NCBI GenBank assembly: GCA_947175845.1
Contig: CAMWOK010000197.1
Span: 1 to 5,994, forward strand
DNA: 5,994 bases
Reading direction: 5' to 3'
Origin: an uncultured Lachnospiraceae bacterium
GTDB taxonomy: Bacteria; Bacillota; Clostridia; Lachnospirales; Lachnospiraceae
Below the pieces are notes generated by a model. It worked only from the letters and a program-made list of their open reading frames with translations. It was not told where the DNA came from and ran no database searches. The position numbers were made by a program, and so were the translations under genes. The number at the start of each line of letters is the position of its first letter. Position 1 is the first letter of the stretch. Below are positions 1-5,695 of the stretch, piece by piece.

Positions 1-399
1 CTTGCTGAACTGCGGAGCGCGACGAGCCGCCTTGAGGCCGTACTTCTTTCTCTCCTTCATACGAGGGTCTCTCGTCAGGAAGCCTTCCTTCTTCAGAACG
101 GGTCTGTAGTCAGAATCTGCCTGCAGTAACGCTCTCGCGATGCCGTGTCTGATCGCGCCGGCCTGTCCTGTGTAGCCGCCGCCCTTCACATTGACAAGCA
201 CGTCAAACTTGTCAACGGTATCTGTCGCAGCCAGAGGCTGGCGAACGATAACCTTGAGGGTCTCCAATCCGAAATAGTCATCAATGCCTCTCTTGTTGAC
301 CGTGATGTTGCCTGTACCTGGAGTCAGATATACTCTGGCGATTGATTTCTTTCTTCTACCTGTTCCATAATATCTTGAAGCATTTGCTGCTTTTGCCAT
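1..399 (-). CDS. rpsI: 30S ribosomal protein S9 (3' end just cut by window edge)
   Basis: S9 (uS9) is a small-subunit protein whose C-terminal tail reaches towards the P-site tRNA. The visible 133 codons begin MAKAANASRYYGTGRRKKSI and include the family signature GGGYTGQAGAIRHGIARAL at about residues 73-91. The basic tail ends RRAPQFSK; the family normally ends SKR, so probably only one arginine codon and the stop lie outside the window. The ATG is supported by AAAGGAGG at 408-415, 8 nt upstream. The gene follows rplM after a 30-nt gap with no promoter or terminator between them, the usual bacterial L13-S9 pair, so the two are almost certainly cotranscribed. Nothing looks damaged; the truncation is due to the window edge. 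Confidence 0.97.
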   Translation of the reverse strand, partial: MAKAANASRYYGTGRRKKSIARVYLTPGTGNITVNKRGIDDYFGLETLKVIVRQPLAATDTVDKFDVLVNVKGGGYTGQAGAIRHGIARALLQADSDYRPVLKKEGFLTRDPRMKERKKYGLKAARRAPQFSK

Positions 400-429
400 T
401 TTGATTTCCTCCTTTATTTATCACACTGA

Positions 430-858
430 TTAAAATGTCAATGTCTCCGGCTTCTGAGCTGCATGCTTGTGCTCAGGTCCCGCATATACGAAGAGTTTCT
501 TGTACATCTGACGTCCTAAAGGTCCCTTGGGAAGCATTCCCTTAACCGCGTGCTCGATCACCGCTTCCGGCTTCTTGTTCAGCTTCTCTCTCAACGTCGC
601 TGACTTCATGCCGCCAACGTAGTCGGAGTGATGGTAATAGATCTTCTGGTCAAGCTTCTTACCTGTCACTGCAACTTTCTCTGCGTTGATGATGATCACA
701 TAGTCACCTGTATCAATATGAGGAGTAAATATCGGTTTCTTCTTTCCTCTCAATACGCTTGCAACCTCTGATGCCAAGCGTCCTAATGTCATACCAGCAG
801 CATCTACTACATACCACTTTCTATCAATTGTAGCTGGGCTAGCCATAAATGTTTTCAT
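430..858 (-). CDS. rplM: 50S ribosomal protein L13
   Basis: L13 (uL13) is an early-assembling large-subunit protein that binds 23S rRNA. The 142-residue product has the normal family length. Visible landmarks are the N-terminal KWYVVDAAGMTLGRLAS (about residues 14-30), HIDTGDYVIIINAEKV (47-62), YYHHSDYVGG (74-83) and the family signature VKGMLPKGPLGRQMYKKLFVY (105-125). The ATG at 856-858 is preceded by GGAGGT at 865-870 with a 6-nt spacer. It is the first gene of the rplM-rpsI unit and sits behind a near-consensus promoter and a long folded leader, which suggests expression separate from the upstream ECF-truA operon. I see no abnormal residues or truncation. Confidence 0.98.
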   Translation of the reverse strand: MKTFMASPATIDRKWYVVDAAGMTLGRLASEVASVLRGKKKPIFTPHIDTGDYVIIINAEKVAVTGKKLDQKIYYHHSDYVGGMKSATLREKLNKKPEAVIEHAVKGMLPKGPLGRQMYKKLFVYAGPEHKHAAQKPETLTF

Positions 859-1034
859 TATGTTACCTCCATATATTTAGCCTGTCGGCTCTCCTTTGAT
901 GGTTATTCCTGCCTGAATCCTCCGATACGGAATGTCCGGCCGTACCTTCCAGACCCGCAGGTCACCTAGATACCCGGGCTGGCACCTCTGTACATATCGG
1001 GGCTTTGATATTGTACACCTGCATGCCGCCACAC
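859..1034 (-). promoter_or_regulatory. Structured 5' leader of rplM-rpsI, possible autoregulatory element
   Basis: About 175 nt separate the predicted transcription start from the rplM ATG, long for a simple untranslated region. On the minus-strand RNA I can draw several helices. An outer stem pairs 1024-1030 (GGCGGCA) with 977-984 (UGCCAGCC, one bulged A). Inside it, 1007-1017 (UGUAC, bulged A, AUAUC) pairs with 989-998 (GAUAU, GUACA) around an 8-nt loop. GGUACGG (940-946) pairs with CCGUAUC (924-930). GGAUUC (915-920) pairs with GAAUAACC (901-908, two bulged A). AGCC-GACA-GGCU lies at 879-890 just before the ribosome binding site. L13-S9 mRNAs of Firmicutes are known to carry a ribosomal protein leader (the Rfam L13_leader family). 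Position and folding fit that role, but I could not test this sequence against the family model. Confidence 0.55.
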
Positions 1035-1040
1035 TGATTT

Positions 1041-1069
1041 ATTATATTATACGGCTCCTGGCGTGTCAA
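1041..1069 (-). promoter_or_regulatory. Strong sigma-A type promoter for rplM-rpsI
   Basis: On the minus strand a perfect -35 box TTGACA (1064-1069) is followed after exactly 17 bp by a perfect -10 box TATAAT (1041-1046). A second overlapping TATAAT lies at 1046-1051 but would give a 12-bp spacer and is unlikely to be used. Transcription should start near 1034. Such a consensus promoter suits a highly expressed ribosomal protein pair. A 13-bp palindrome ends 6 bp upstream of the -35 box (1075-1087). Confidence 0.88.
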
Positions 1070-1074
1070 TACCC

Positions 1075-1087
1075 AATTTGCCAAATT
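1075..1087. repeat. 13-bp perfect palindrome just upstream of the rplM -35 box
   Basis: AATTTG-C-CAAATT is a perfect inverted repeat of 6-bp arms around one base. Its edge is 5 bp from the -35 box of the rplM promoter, a place where activators, repressors or the RNA polymerase alpha C-terminal domain could contact DNA. It may be an operator or part of an AT-rich UP-like element, or simply chance in AT-rich sequence. No regulator can be named. Confidence 0.35.
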
Positions 1088-1103
1088 TCACCGTATATAT
1101 TAC
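1081..1103. repeat. Imperfect 23-bp direct repeat, copy upstream of the rplM promoter
   Basis: This 23-bp stretch starts CCAAATTT and ends ATATATTAC. A stretch of the same length at 1208-1230 has the same two ends, and 18 of 23 positions match without gaps; the differences are confined to positions 9-14. The copies are 127 bp apart. This copy shares its first bases with the palindrome at 1075-1087. Function unknown; chance similarity of AT-rich DNA is possible. Confidence 0.3.
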
Positions 1104-1236
1104 AGTTCAGCCTTGCCGAACAATTGCACACCAATCCATGCAAAATCGCTTCGCGCTGTCAAATCCATGTTCCATAGCTTGATGCACCGCAACTGCAAAG
1201 TCCTAAACCAAATTTTTACCCATATATTACTGTCTC
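1104..1236. other. Spacer between small ORF and rplM promoter region, no gene seen
   Basis: I find no convincing coding frame, RNA gene or intrinsic terminator here on either strand. It contains the second copy of the imperfect repeat (1208-1230: CCAAATTT, six variable bases, ATATATTAC). A very short CGCTTCGCG stem near 1147-1155 has an A/T run beside it but is too weak to call a terminator. Transcription from the truA side may therefore read into rplM. Confidence 0.5.
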
Positions 1237-1407
1237 TCACTGTTTCCGGTACATATACACCTTCACATTCCTGTCAGACAGCAATGGAGCGCCCGCGCAT
1301 ATCCGCAATAAAAACCCCTTCTCCTCAGACGCTCCCTGATCCGTCTCCTGGTTCTCCTCAGACACTTCACTCTGCGGGGACATTCCCCGCATCACAAACC
1401 CGATCAT
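1237..1407 (-). CDS. Possible small ORF (56 codons) overlapping truA stop
   Basis: The ATG at 1405-1407 shares four bases (ATGA) with the truA stop, the classic layout for translational coupling, and the frame runs 56 codons to TGA at 1237-1239. The predicted peptide has a short hydrophobic start (MIGFVMRGM), an acidic, Ser/Gln/Glu-rich middle (about residues 10-30) and a basic end (DRNVKVYMYRKQ). Two perfect 12-bp direct repeats (1319-1330 and 1352-1363) lie 33 bp apart and in frame, giving SEEK and SEEN eleven residues apart. The upstream GGAG is only one base from the ATG, so initiation would depend on coupling. A strong hairpin at 1373-1391 lies within codons 6-12. I do not recognise the peptide. 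It could equally be non-coding trailer sequence of truA or a decayed gene. Confidence 0.3.
   Translation of the reverse strand: MIGFVMRGMSPQSEVSEENQETDQGASEEKGFLLRICAGAPLLSDRNVKVYMYRKQ
1373..1391 (-). repeat. GC-rich 8-bp hairpin just after truA, no U-tract
   Basis: TGCGGGGA and TCCCCGCA are perfectly complementary around a 3-nt loop, beginning 12 nt downstream of the truA stop. Neither strand has a T-run next to the stem, so it does not qualify as an intrinsic terminator. It could protect an mRNA 3' end, mark a processing site or modulate translation of the small ORF in which it lies. Confidence 0.5.
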
Positions 1408-2171
1408 GCTCCAGGCGCCCCCGGCAGTATGTCGTCCAAAAATTCATACTTCACCAGCGTCAGCCCGCACGCGGGCGCTGTTGGCCCCGCTTTCGTGCGG
1501 TCACAGGCGTTTAAAATATCCGCGATCTGCCCTGGCGCGAGTCTTCCCTTTCCCACGTCCATCAGCGTGCCTGCGATGATGCGGACCATATTGTACAGAA
1601 AGCCGGAACCCGTCACCCGCAAGGTTATCATGTCGCCTGTTTTTTCCACGGTGACATCATAGAGCGTCCGAACCGTCGTCTCCGCTGTCGTATTCACGCT
1701 GCAGAAGCTCTTAAAATCGTGCTCCCCGACCAGACAGTCCGCCGCCCGCTGCATGCGCTTTATGTCGAGCGGCGCATATGTAAAATGAGAATACAGTCTG
1801 TGTACTGGCATCGGAAATGCGCTGTTCCATATCCTGTATTCGTACGTTTTCCTGCTGCTGCACTGTCTCGGATGAAAATCCGGCGGCACCTCCCGGGACG
1901 ACTGGATCTGGATGTCCGCAGGCAGTCTCTGATTCAGCGCATAGGAAAATTTCTCCGCAGGCATCCGCGCCTGTGTGTCAAACACCGCGATATTTCCGAG
2001 CGCATGTACGCCTGTGTCTGTCCTCGAGGCCCCGATGACTTTGATATCCTCCTTCAGAAATGTGCTCAGCGTCCCATTGAGCACTGACTCTATCGTCGGC
2101 ACGTTCGCCTGGAGCTGCCAGCCATGATAATTCGTTCCGTCGTAGGCGACGGTCAGCATCACCCTCCTCAC
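1404..2171 (-). CDS. truA: tRNA pseudouridine(38-40) synthase TruA
   Basis: TruA converts uridines 38, 39 and 40 in the anticodon stem-loop of many tRNAs to pseudouridine. The 255-residue product has the usual family length. It shows the N-terminal LTVAYDGTNYHGWQ (about 6-19), the catalytic motif GASRTDTGVHA with Asp52, the RKTYEYRI strand with conserved Tyr110, and the C-terminal GSGFLYNMVRIIAGTLMDVGKG (about 188-209). The start is GTG at 2169-2171, overlapping the ecfT stop by 4 nt (GTGA) with GGGAGG about 9 nt upstream. An ATG at codon 5 is an alternative, with AGGAGG formed by codons 2-3, but its spacing is only 3 nt and family members usually have a few residues before LTVAYDG. truA following ecfT is a common Firmicutes order. 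Confidence 0.96.
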   Translation of the reverse strand: MRRVMLTVAYDGTNYHGWQLQANVPTIESVLNGTLSTFLKEDIKVIGASRTDTGVHALGNIAVFDTQARMPAEKFSYALNQRLPADIQIQSSREVPPDFHPRQCSSRKTYEYRIWNSAFPMPVHRLYSHFTYAPLDIKRMQRAADCLVGEHDFKSFCSVNTTAETTVRTLYDVTVEKTGDMITLRVTGSGFLYNMVRIIAGTLMDVGKGRLAPGQIADILNACDRTKAGPTAPACGLTLVKYEFLDDILPGAPGA

Positions 2172-2995
2172 AGAACAACACCTCCCAGGAGCACCGGAAT
2201 CAGCTTTCCGGCAGCGACACCTGCCACAAGATAACCGATCACAATCAGATACGCGATATAATCCCGCTTTTCATAGTGCAGCGGCTTCATTCTGGTGCGG
2301 TGGTCCCCGCCCCGGTAACAGCGCGCCTCCATCGCCATCGCAAGGTCGTTGGCGCGGCGAAACGCCGATATGAAGAGCGGCACGAGCAACGGCACAAGGC
2401 TCTTTGCACGCCGCACCAGATTCCCGCTCTCAAAGTCCGCGCACCTTGCAAGCTGAGCCTTCATGATCTTGTCCGTCTCCTCCATCAGAATCGGTATGAA
2501 CCGGAGGGCTATCGACATCATCATGGCAATCTCATGCACAGGCACTCTCATCTTATTCAACGGCCGCAGCATCCGCTCAAGGCCGTCCGTCAGCTGGTTT
2601 GGCGTTGTCGTGAGTGTCATCACCGACGAGCCGATAATCAGAAAGCCCAGCCGAATCGACAAAAGCACTGCAAGGCGCACGCCCTCCCGCGTAATTGACA
2701 GCTTCCATATCTGCACAAGCGGCTCCCCGGGCGTCAGAAACAGGTTGAAAATCACGGTGACAGACAGCAGAAACACAATGGATTTCATGCCTTTTACCAT
2801 GAATTTAAACGGAACCTTTGACAATTTTATCACAATCCCCAGAAACAGCGCTGCCACCCCATATCCCCAGAAGCCGTCAAACGCAAACAAGGAGATGATA
2901 AACAGAACCGTTGTCCCGAGCTTCACCCGCGGGTCGAGCCGGTGGATGACAGACTCCGCCTGATAATACTGTCCCAATGTGATATCCCTAAGCAT
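2168..2995 (-). CDS. ecfT: ECF transporter transmembrane subunit EcfT
   Basis: EcfT is the membrane scaffold that joins the two ATPases to interchangeable substrate-binding S components in group II ECF vitamin transporters. From the chosen start MLRDITLGQYY the product is 275 residues. Hydrophobic segments lie at about 26-42, 45-57, 73-87, 108-130 and 246-268. The cytoplasmic coupling region includes LERMLRPLNKMRVPVHEIA and the two Ala-Arg motifs that contact the ATPases, here ARC at 183-185 and ARCYRGG from 224. The more usual first motif is Ala-Arg-Gly. The frame is open upstream to 3100, but those residues lack family character and lie within ecfA2, so ATG at 2993-2995 is preferred. It overlaps the ecfA2 stop by 8 nt, with a G-rich stretch (AGGGGGCGGAGG) immediately upstream. 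Confidence 0.95.
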   Translation of the reverse strand: MLRDITLGQYYQAESVIHRLDPRVKLGTTVLFIISLFAFDGFWGYGVAALFLGIVIKLSKVPFKFMVKGMKSIVFLLSVTVIFNLFLTPGEPLVQIWKLSITREGVRLAVLLSIRLGFLIIGSSVMTLTTTPNQLTDGLERMLRPLNKMRVPVHEIAMMMSIALRFIPILMEETDKIMKAQLARCADFESGNLVRRAKSLVPLLVPLFISAFRRANDLAMAMEARCYRGGDHRTRMKPLHYEKRDYIAYLIVIGYLVAGVAAGKLIPVLLGGVVL

Positions 2996-3878
2996 CCTCC
3001 GCCCCCTGTCTTTCCTTTCGCGCTGCCACAAGCCGTGCAAAATAGTTTTTGATCTCCTCCCGCGCCTCCCCAATAGTGGTGGCCTCGTCGCTGACGTCAT
3101 AGCCTTTTTCCCGCAGCGCTTTCATGATGTATGTCACCTGCGGCGCCGCAAGCCCCACCGCCTCAAGCTCCCGATACCGCTTAAACACTTCCTTTGGCTC
3201 GTCGTCATACAAGACGCGCCCCTTATTCATGACGATGATCCGGTCAACGTATTTGGCCACGTCGTCCATGCTGTGTGACACCAGCACAACCGTGATGCCC
3301 GTCTCCTGTTTTAACCGCGCAATCTGATCCAGAATCTCATCCCGCCCTCTGGGATCCAGCCCGGCAGTCGGCTCGTCGAGTATGAGCACATCCGGTTTCA
3401 TGGCCAGAACTCCCGCTATCGCAACGCGCCGTTTCTGCCCGCCGGACAAGTCAAACGGAGACTGATAAAAATAGTCGTCCTCGAGTCCCACAAGCTTCAG
3501 TGCCTCGTATGCCCGCAGATCAATCTCCTTTTTCGACAGACCCAGATTTTTAGGCCCAAAGCACACATCCGAAAAAACATCTGTCTCGAACAGCTGATGC
3601 TCCGGGTACTGAAAGACCAGCCCCACCCTGGCGCGCAGCATTTTCCGGTCAAATCCGTCCGAATCAATATCTTCCCCATTGAAATAAATAGCTCCAGAAG
3701 TCGCCTTCATCAATCCGTTGAGATGCTGGACCAGCGTGGACTTCCCGGACCCCGTATGCCCGATCAGACCGATGAACTGGCCGTCCGGCAGCACCAGGCT
3801 GACATTGTCCAGCGCCCTGACTGGCATGGTGGTATCCTCCCCGTAGATGTGGCTTACTTTATCCAATATGATCGGCAT
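2988..3878 (-). CDS. ecfA2: ECF transporter ATP-binding subunit EcfA2
   Basis: This is one of the two ABC ATPases that power the ECF transporter from the cytoplasmic face. With the start MPIILDKVSHIYG the product is 296 residues, close to family length. Motifs in order: Walker A GHTGSGKS (40-47), Q-loop FQYPEHQLFE around Gln90, signature LSGGQKRR (144-151), Walker B VLILDEP with Glu169, and the switch His202 in VSHSMDD. LIGHTGSGKST with YPEHQLFE is typical of EcfA2 rather than EcfA1. The frame could begin at a GTG (3894-3896) overlapping the ecfA1 stop, but ATG at 3876-3878 has GGGGGAG at 3884-3890 with 5-nt spacing and gives the normal N-terminus. It follows ecfA1 by 14 nt and overlaps ecfT by 8 nt. 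The charged C-terminal tail (KERQGAEDA) is unremarkable. Confidence 0.95.
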   Translation of the reverse strand: MPIILDKVSHIYGEDTTMPVRALDNVSLVLPDGQFIGLIGHTGSGKSTLVQHLNGLMKATSGAIYFNGEDIDSDGFDRKMLRARVGLVFQYPEHQLFETDVFSDVCFGPKNLGLSKKEIDLRAYEALKLVGLEDDYFYQSPFDLSGGQKRRVAIAGVLAMKPDVLILDEPTAGLDPRGRDEILDQIARLKQETGITVVLVSHSMDDVAKYVDRIIVMNKGRVLYDDEPKEVFKRYRELEAVGLAAPQVTYIMKALREKGYDVSDEATTIGEAREEIKNYFARLVAARKERQGAEDA

Positions 3879-3892
3879 ATCGTCTCCCCCAT

Positions 3893-4756
3893 TCACATGA
3901 CTGCGCTGACGCAGTGTTCCAGCGCTTCCAGAAATTCCTGGTCTGTGAGCACGCCTTTTGGCATCGGAAAGCCTTCCCTGCGCAGCTCATGCGCCAGCAG
4001 AGTCACCTGCGGCACGTCAAGCCGGAGTTCCTTCAGCTTCTCCACCTCGGAAAACACCTCCCGCGGCGTGCCCTGCAGCGCTATCCGGCCTTTGTCCATC
4101 ACATAGACCCTGTCGGCATAGATCACCTCTTCCATGTAATGCGTGATCAGGATCACCGTGATGCGCTCCACATCATTGAGCGCCCGCACAGCGCGTATCA
4201 CTTCCCTGCGCCCCTGCGGATCGAGCATCGCAGTCGGCTCGTCGAGGACAATGCACTTTGGGTGCATGGCGATCACGCCCGCTATCGAAACCCGCTGCTT
4301 CTGGCCACCCGAGAGCTTGTTCGGAGAATATTTCCGGTACTGGTACATTCCTACTGCTTTGAGGCTCTCCTCCACGCGCTCCCAGATCTCCTTTGTGGGA
4401 ACTCCCATATTCTCGGGTCCAAAGCCCACGTCCTCCTCGACAACCTGGCCGATAATCTGGTTGTCCGGATTCTGGAAAACCATCCCCGCTGTCTGGCGGA
4501 TATCCCACACGGCAGCGTCATCCTTTGTGTCCTTTCCATCCACCCACACAGTCCCCTCTGTGGGGTACAGAATCGCGTTCAGGTGCTTTGCCAGCGTCGA
4601 CTTTCCAGACCCGTTGTGCCCCAGCACCGCCACAAACTCTCCCTGGCGGATATCGAGGCTGACATCATCCACCGCAGTGGTGATTCCCTCCACGTTGCCT
4701 TCCTCGTCGCGTCGTATATACTCGTATATCAAATCCCGGACTTTGACTATTCCCAT
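3893..4756 (-). CDS. ecfA1: ECF transporter ATP-binding subunit EcfA1
   Basis: This is the partner ATPase of EcfA2; the two form the heterodimeric motor bound to EcfT. With the start MGIVKVRDLIYEY the product is 287 residues. Motifs: Walker A GHNGSGKST (46-54), Q-loop FQNPDNQI with Gln95, signature LSGGQKQR (148-155), Walker B CIVLDEP with catalytic Glu173, and switch His206 in ITHYMEE. GHNGSGKST and FQNPDNQ mark the EcfA1 type. The frame is open back to an ATG at 4805-4807 that overlaps the J-domain gene stop (ATGA), adding 17 residues. I prefer ATG at 4754-4756 because AGGGAGGG at 4761-4768 lies 4-5 nt upstream and the extra residues have no family character. All residues needed for ATP hydrolysis appear intact. 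Confidence 0.95.
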   Translation of the reverse strand: MGIVKVRDLIYEYIRRDEEGNVEGITTAVDDVSLDIRQGEFVAVLGHNGSGKSTLAKHLNAILYPTEGTVWVDGKDTKDDAAVWDIRQTAGMVFQNPDNQIIGQVVEEDVGFGPENMGVPTKEIWERVEESLKAVGMYQYRKYSPNKLSGGQKQRVSIAGVIAMHPKCIVLDEPTAMLDPQGRREVIRAVRALNDVERITVILITHYMEEVIYADRVYVMDKGRIALQGTPREVFSEVEKLKELRLDVPQVTLLAHELRREGFPMPKGVLTDQEFLEALEHCVSAVM

Positions 4757-4803
4757 CTTGCCCTCCCTGTCGCCACACCCTGCAAAATTCTGCTGCGTCG
4801 AAC

Positions 4804-5565
4804 TCATTTTCGCGCATCTTCGCCAGCTGCCGGCTCAGACGCCCTCCGTGCAGGTTCGTCATTGGCCTGCTGCTGCATAAATGCCTGATACAGCTTCCTT
4901 CGCTGCAATACTTCCCTGTGCTCCTTGTCGAGCTCTATCTGCCGCCTGATCGTCTCTGCAAGCCAGATTGCCCGGATCTTTTCAAGGATTTCGTCCTCCT
5001 TGCTCTTAGAGCTCCCCGTCATTTTTTCTGTGTACTCTTTCCCGTAAAGTGCCGTCTGCTGCTGGCGTCGCTTGTTGCTCTTGTACTCCTCGTCCCACTT
5101 CTGTATCTTTTCGCGCTCCTTCTCCTTTTCCTTCTGGCGCTTGTAGCTCGCTTTTGCGGCGGCTGAGCTCGCGTATACCTTAGCCGGTCTCGGCGCCGCT
5201 GCACCGCCCTGTGCGTCCGTGTGGACAGTCCCTGCCGAGTTGGCATAAAACGGATTGTTATACATGGGATTCCACCCCGCATAGCCGTACGGATTATTGG
5301 GGTACACTGCGGCAGTTTTGTGCGCCGCCTGCCCCTGTTGCGGACCGGGCGGCGTGGAACCTGCATCTGCGCTGCTCATCAGGCACTCATATGCCTTCTG
5401 CACCCGGATGTAATACTCCTTGGTATCCTGGTTGGGATTTGCGTCAGGATGATACAGCTTCGCCTTGTAGCGGTACGCACGCTTGATTTGTTCCTCCGCG
5501 GCATCCTCGCGTATTCCCAGAAAATAACACGCCTCTTTTCTTGTCATATTTCCATTTTTATCCAT
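4804..5565 (-). CDS. J-domain (DnaJ-like) protein, otherwise unknown
   Basis: The N-terminus is a J domain, which stimulates the ATPase of Hsp70/DnaK. With the chosen start MDKNGNMTRKEACYFLG, helix II reads QIKRAYRYKAKLY, the essential HPD is at residues 39-41, and helix III reads YYIRVQKAYECL (about 51-62). There is no Gly/Phe-rich region, zinc finger or DnaJ C-terminal substrate domain, so this is a type III (J-domain-only) protein. Residues about 65-140 are low complexity, with a Tyr/Asn/Pro/Gly-rich patch (87-112) and an Ala-rich patch. Residues about 141-172 and 190-233 are highly charged and probably helical or coiled-coil. No membrane segment or signal peptide is visible. Four in-frame ATGs exist (5589, 5583, 5565, 5547); 5565 is chosen because AGAGGTG lies about 4 nt upstream. 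Substrate unknown; its position just ahead of ecfA1 suggests cotranscription. Confidence 0.85.
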   Translation of the reverse strand: MDKNGNMTRKEACYFLGIREDAAEEQIKRAYRYKAKLYHPDANPNQDTKEYYIRVQKAYECLMSSADAGSTPPGPQQGQAAHKTAAVYPNNPYGYAGWNPMYNNPFYANSAGTVHTDAQGGAAAPRPAKVYASSAAAKASYKRQKEKEKEREKIQKWDEEYKSNKRRQQQTALYGKEYTEKMTGSSKSKEDEILEKIRAIWLAETIRRQIELDKEHREVLQRRKLYQAFMQQQANDEPARRASEPAAGEDARK

Positions 5566-5611
5566 GATACACCTCTCGACCATCACCATTCATGTTCACA
5601 GACACCTTTTC

Positions 5612-5641
5612 AGGATAGCCATTCCGAACAGCAGGAATCAA
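5612..5641 (-). promoter_or_regulatory. Weak candidate promoter for the J-domain/ECF/truA operon
   Basis: On the minus strand TTGATT (5636-5641) and TATCCT (5612-5617) are separated by 18 bp, each matching four of six consensus bases. A promoter is expected here because a terminator lies just upstream (5696-5721) and no other start signal is evident. One arm of the inverted repeat (5620-5636) fills the spacer, so a protein binding that arm would cover the promoter. This is a weak call. Confidence 0.28.
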
Positions 5642-5675
5642 AAAAGTTCCCGTGCCGCTCCTGCCGTTCGGAATG
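5620..5675 (-). repeat. 17-bp inverted repeat with 22-nt loop between rplQ and J-domain gene
   Basis: The arms at 5620-5636 and 5659-5675 are complementary at 16 of 17 positions. The exception (A5630/C5665) is a G-U pair in minus-strand RNA but an A-C mismatch in plus-strand RNA, which fits folding in the minus-strand transcript. In RNA sense the first arm reads CAUUCCGAAC-G-GCAGGA. The 22-nt loop holds a run of six U. The structure follows the rplQ terminator and precedes the J-domain gene. It could be a leader hairpin, an operator with two half sites, or a small repeat element. Confidence 0.6.
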
Positions 5676-5695
5676 ATCACCCAGGCTTTCTTACC

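Noticed and set aside
1147..1155. CGCTTCGCG as a terminator stem ahead of rplM.
   Set aside because: The stem is only 3 bp with a 3-nt loop, far too weak despite a neighbouring A/T run.
932..1514. Two plus-strand open frames (932-1177 and 1113-1514) in the region between truA and rplM.
   Set aside because: They cross the rplM leader and promoter and run into truA antisense, lack ribosome binding sites, and have no protein-like character.
2996..3100. N-terminal extension of ecfT by 35 codons.
   Set aside because: It overlaps ecfA2 by over 100 bp, is basic and unlike EcfT N-termini, and the ATG at 2995 restores the typical start.
4757..4807. Use of the ATG at 4805-4807, overlapping the J-domain gene stop, as the ecfA1 start.
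   Set aside because: It lacks a good Shine-Dalgarno sequence and adds 17 residues without family character; the downstream ATG has AGGGAGGG at proper spacing. The overlap could still aid translational coupling.
3914..4888. Long plus-strand open frame of 324 codons opposite ecfA1 and the end of the J-domain gene.
   Set aside because: It is the antisense shadow of a well-supported ABC ATPase gene; the translation has no recognisable domain and is rich in His, Arg and Leu, as expected from the complement of a GC-biased gene.
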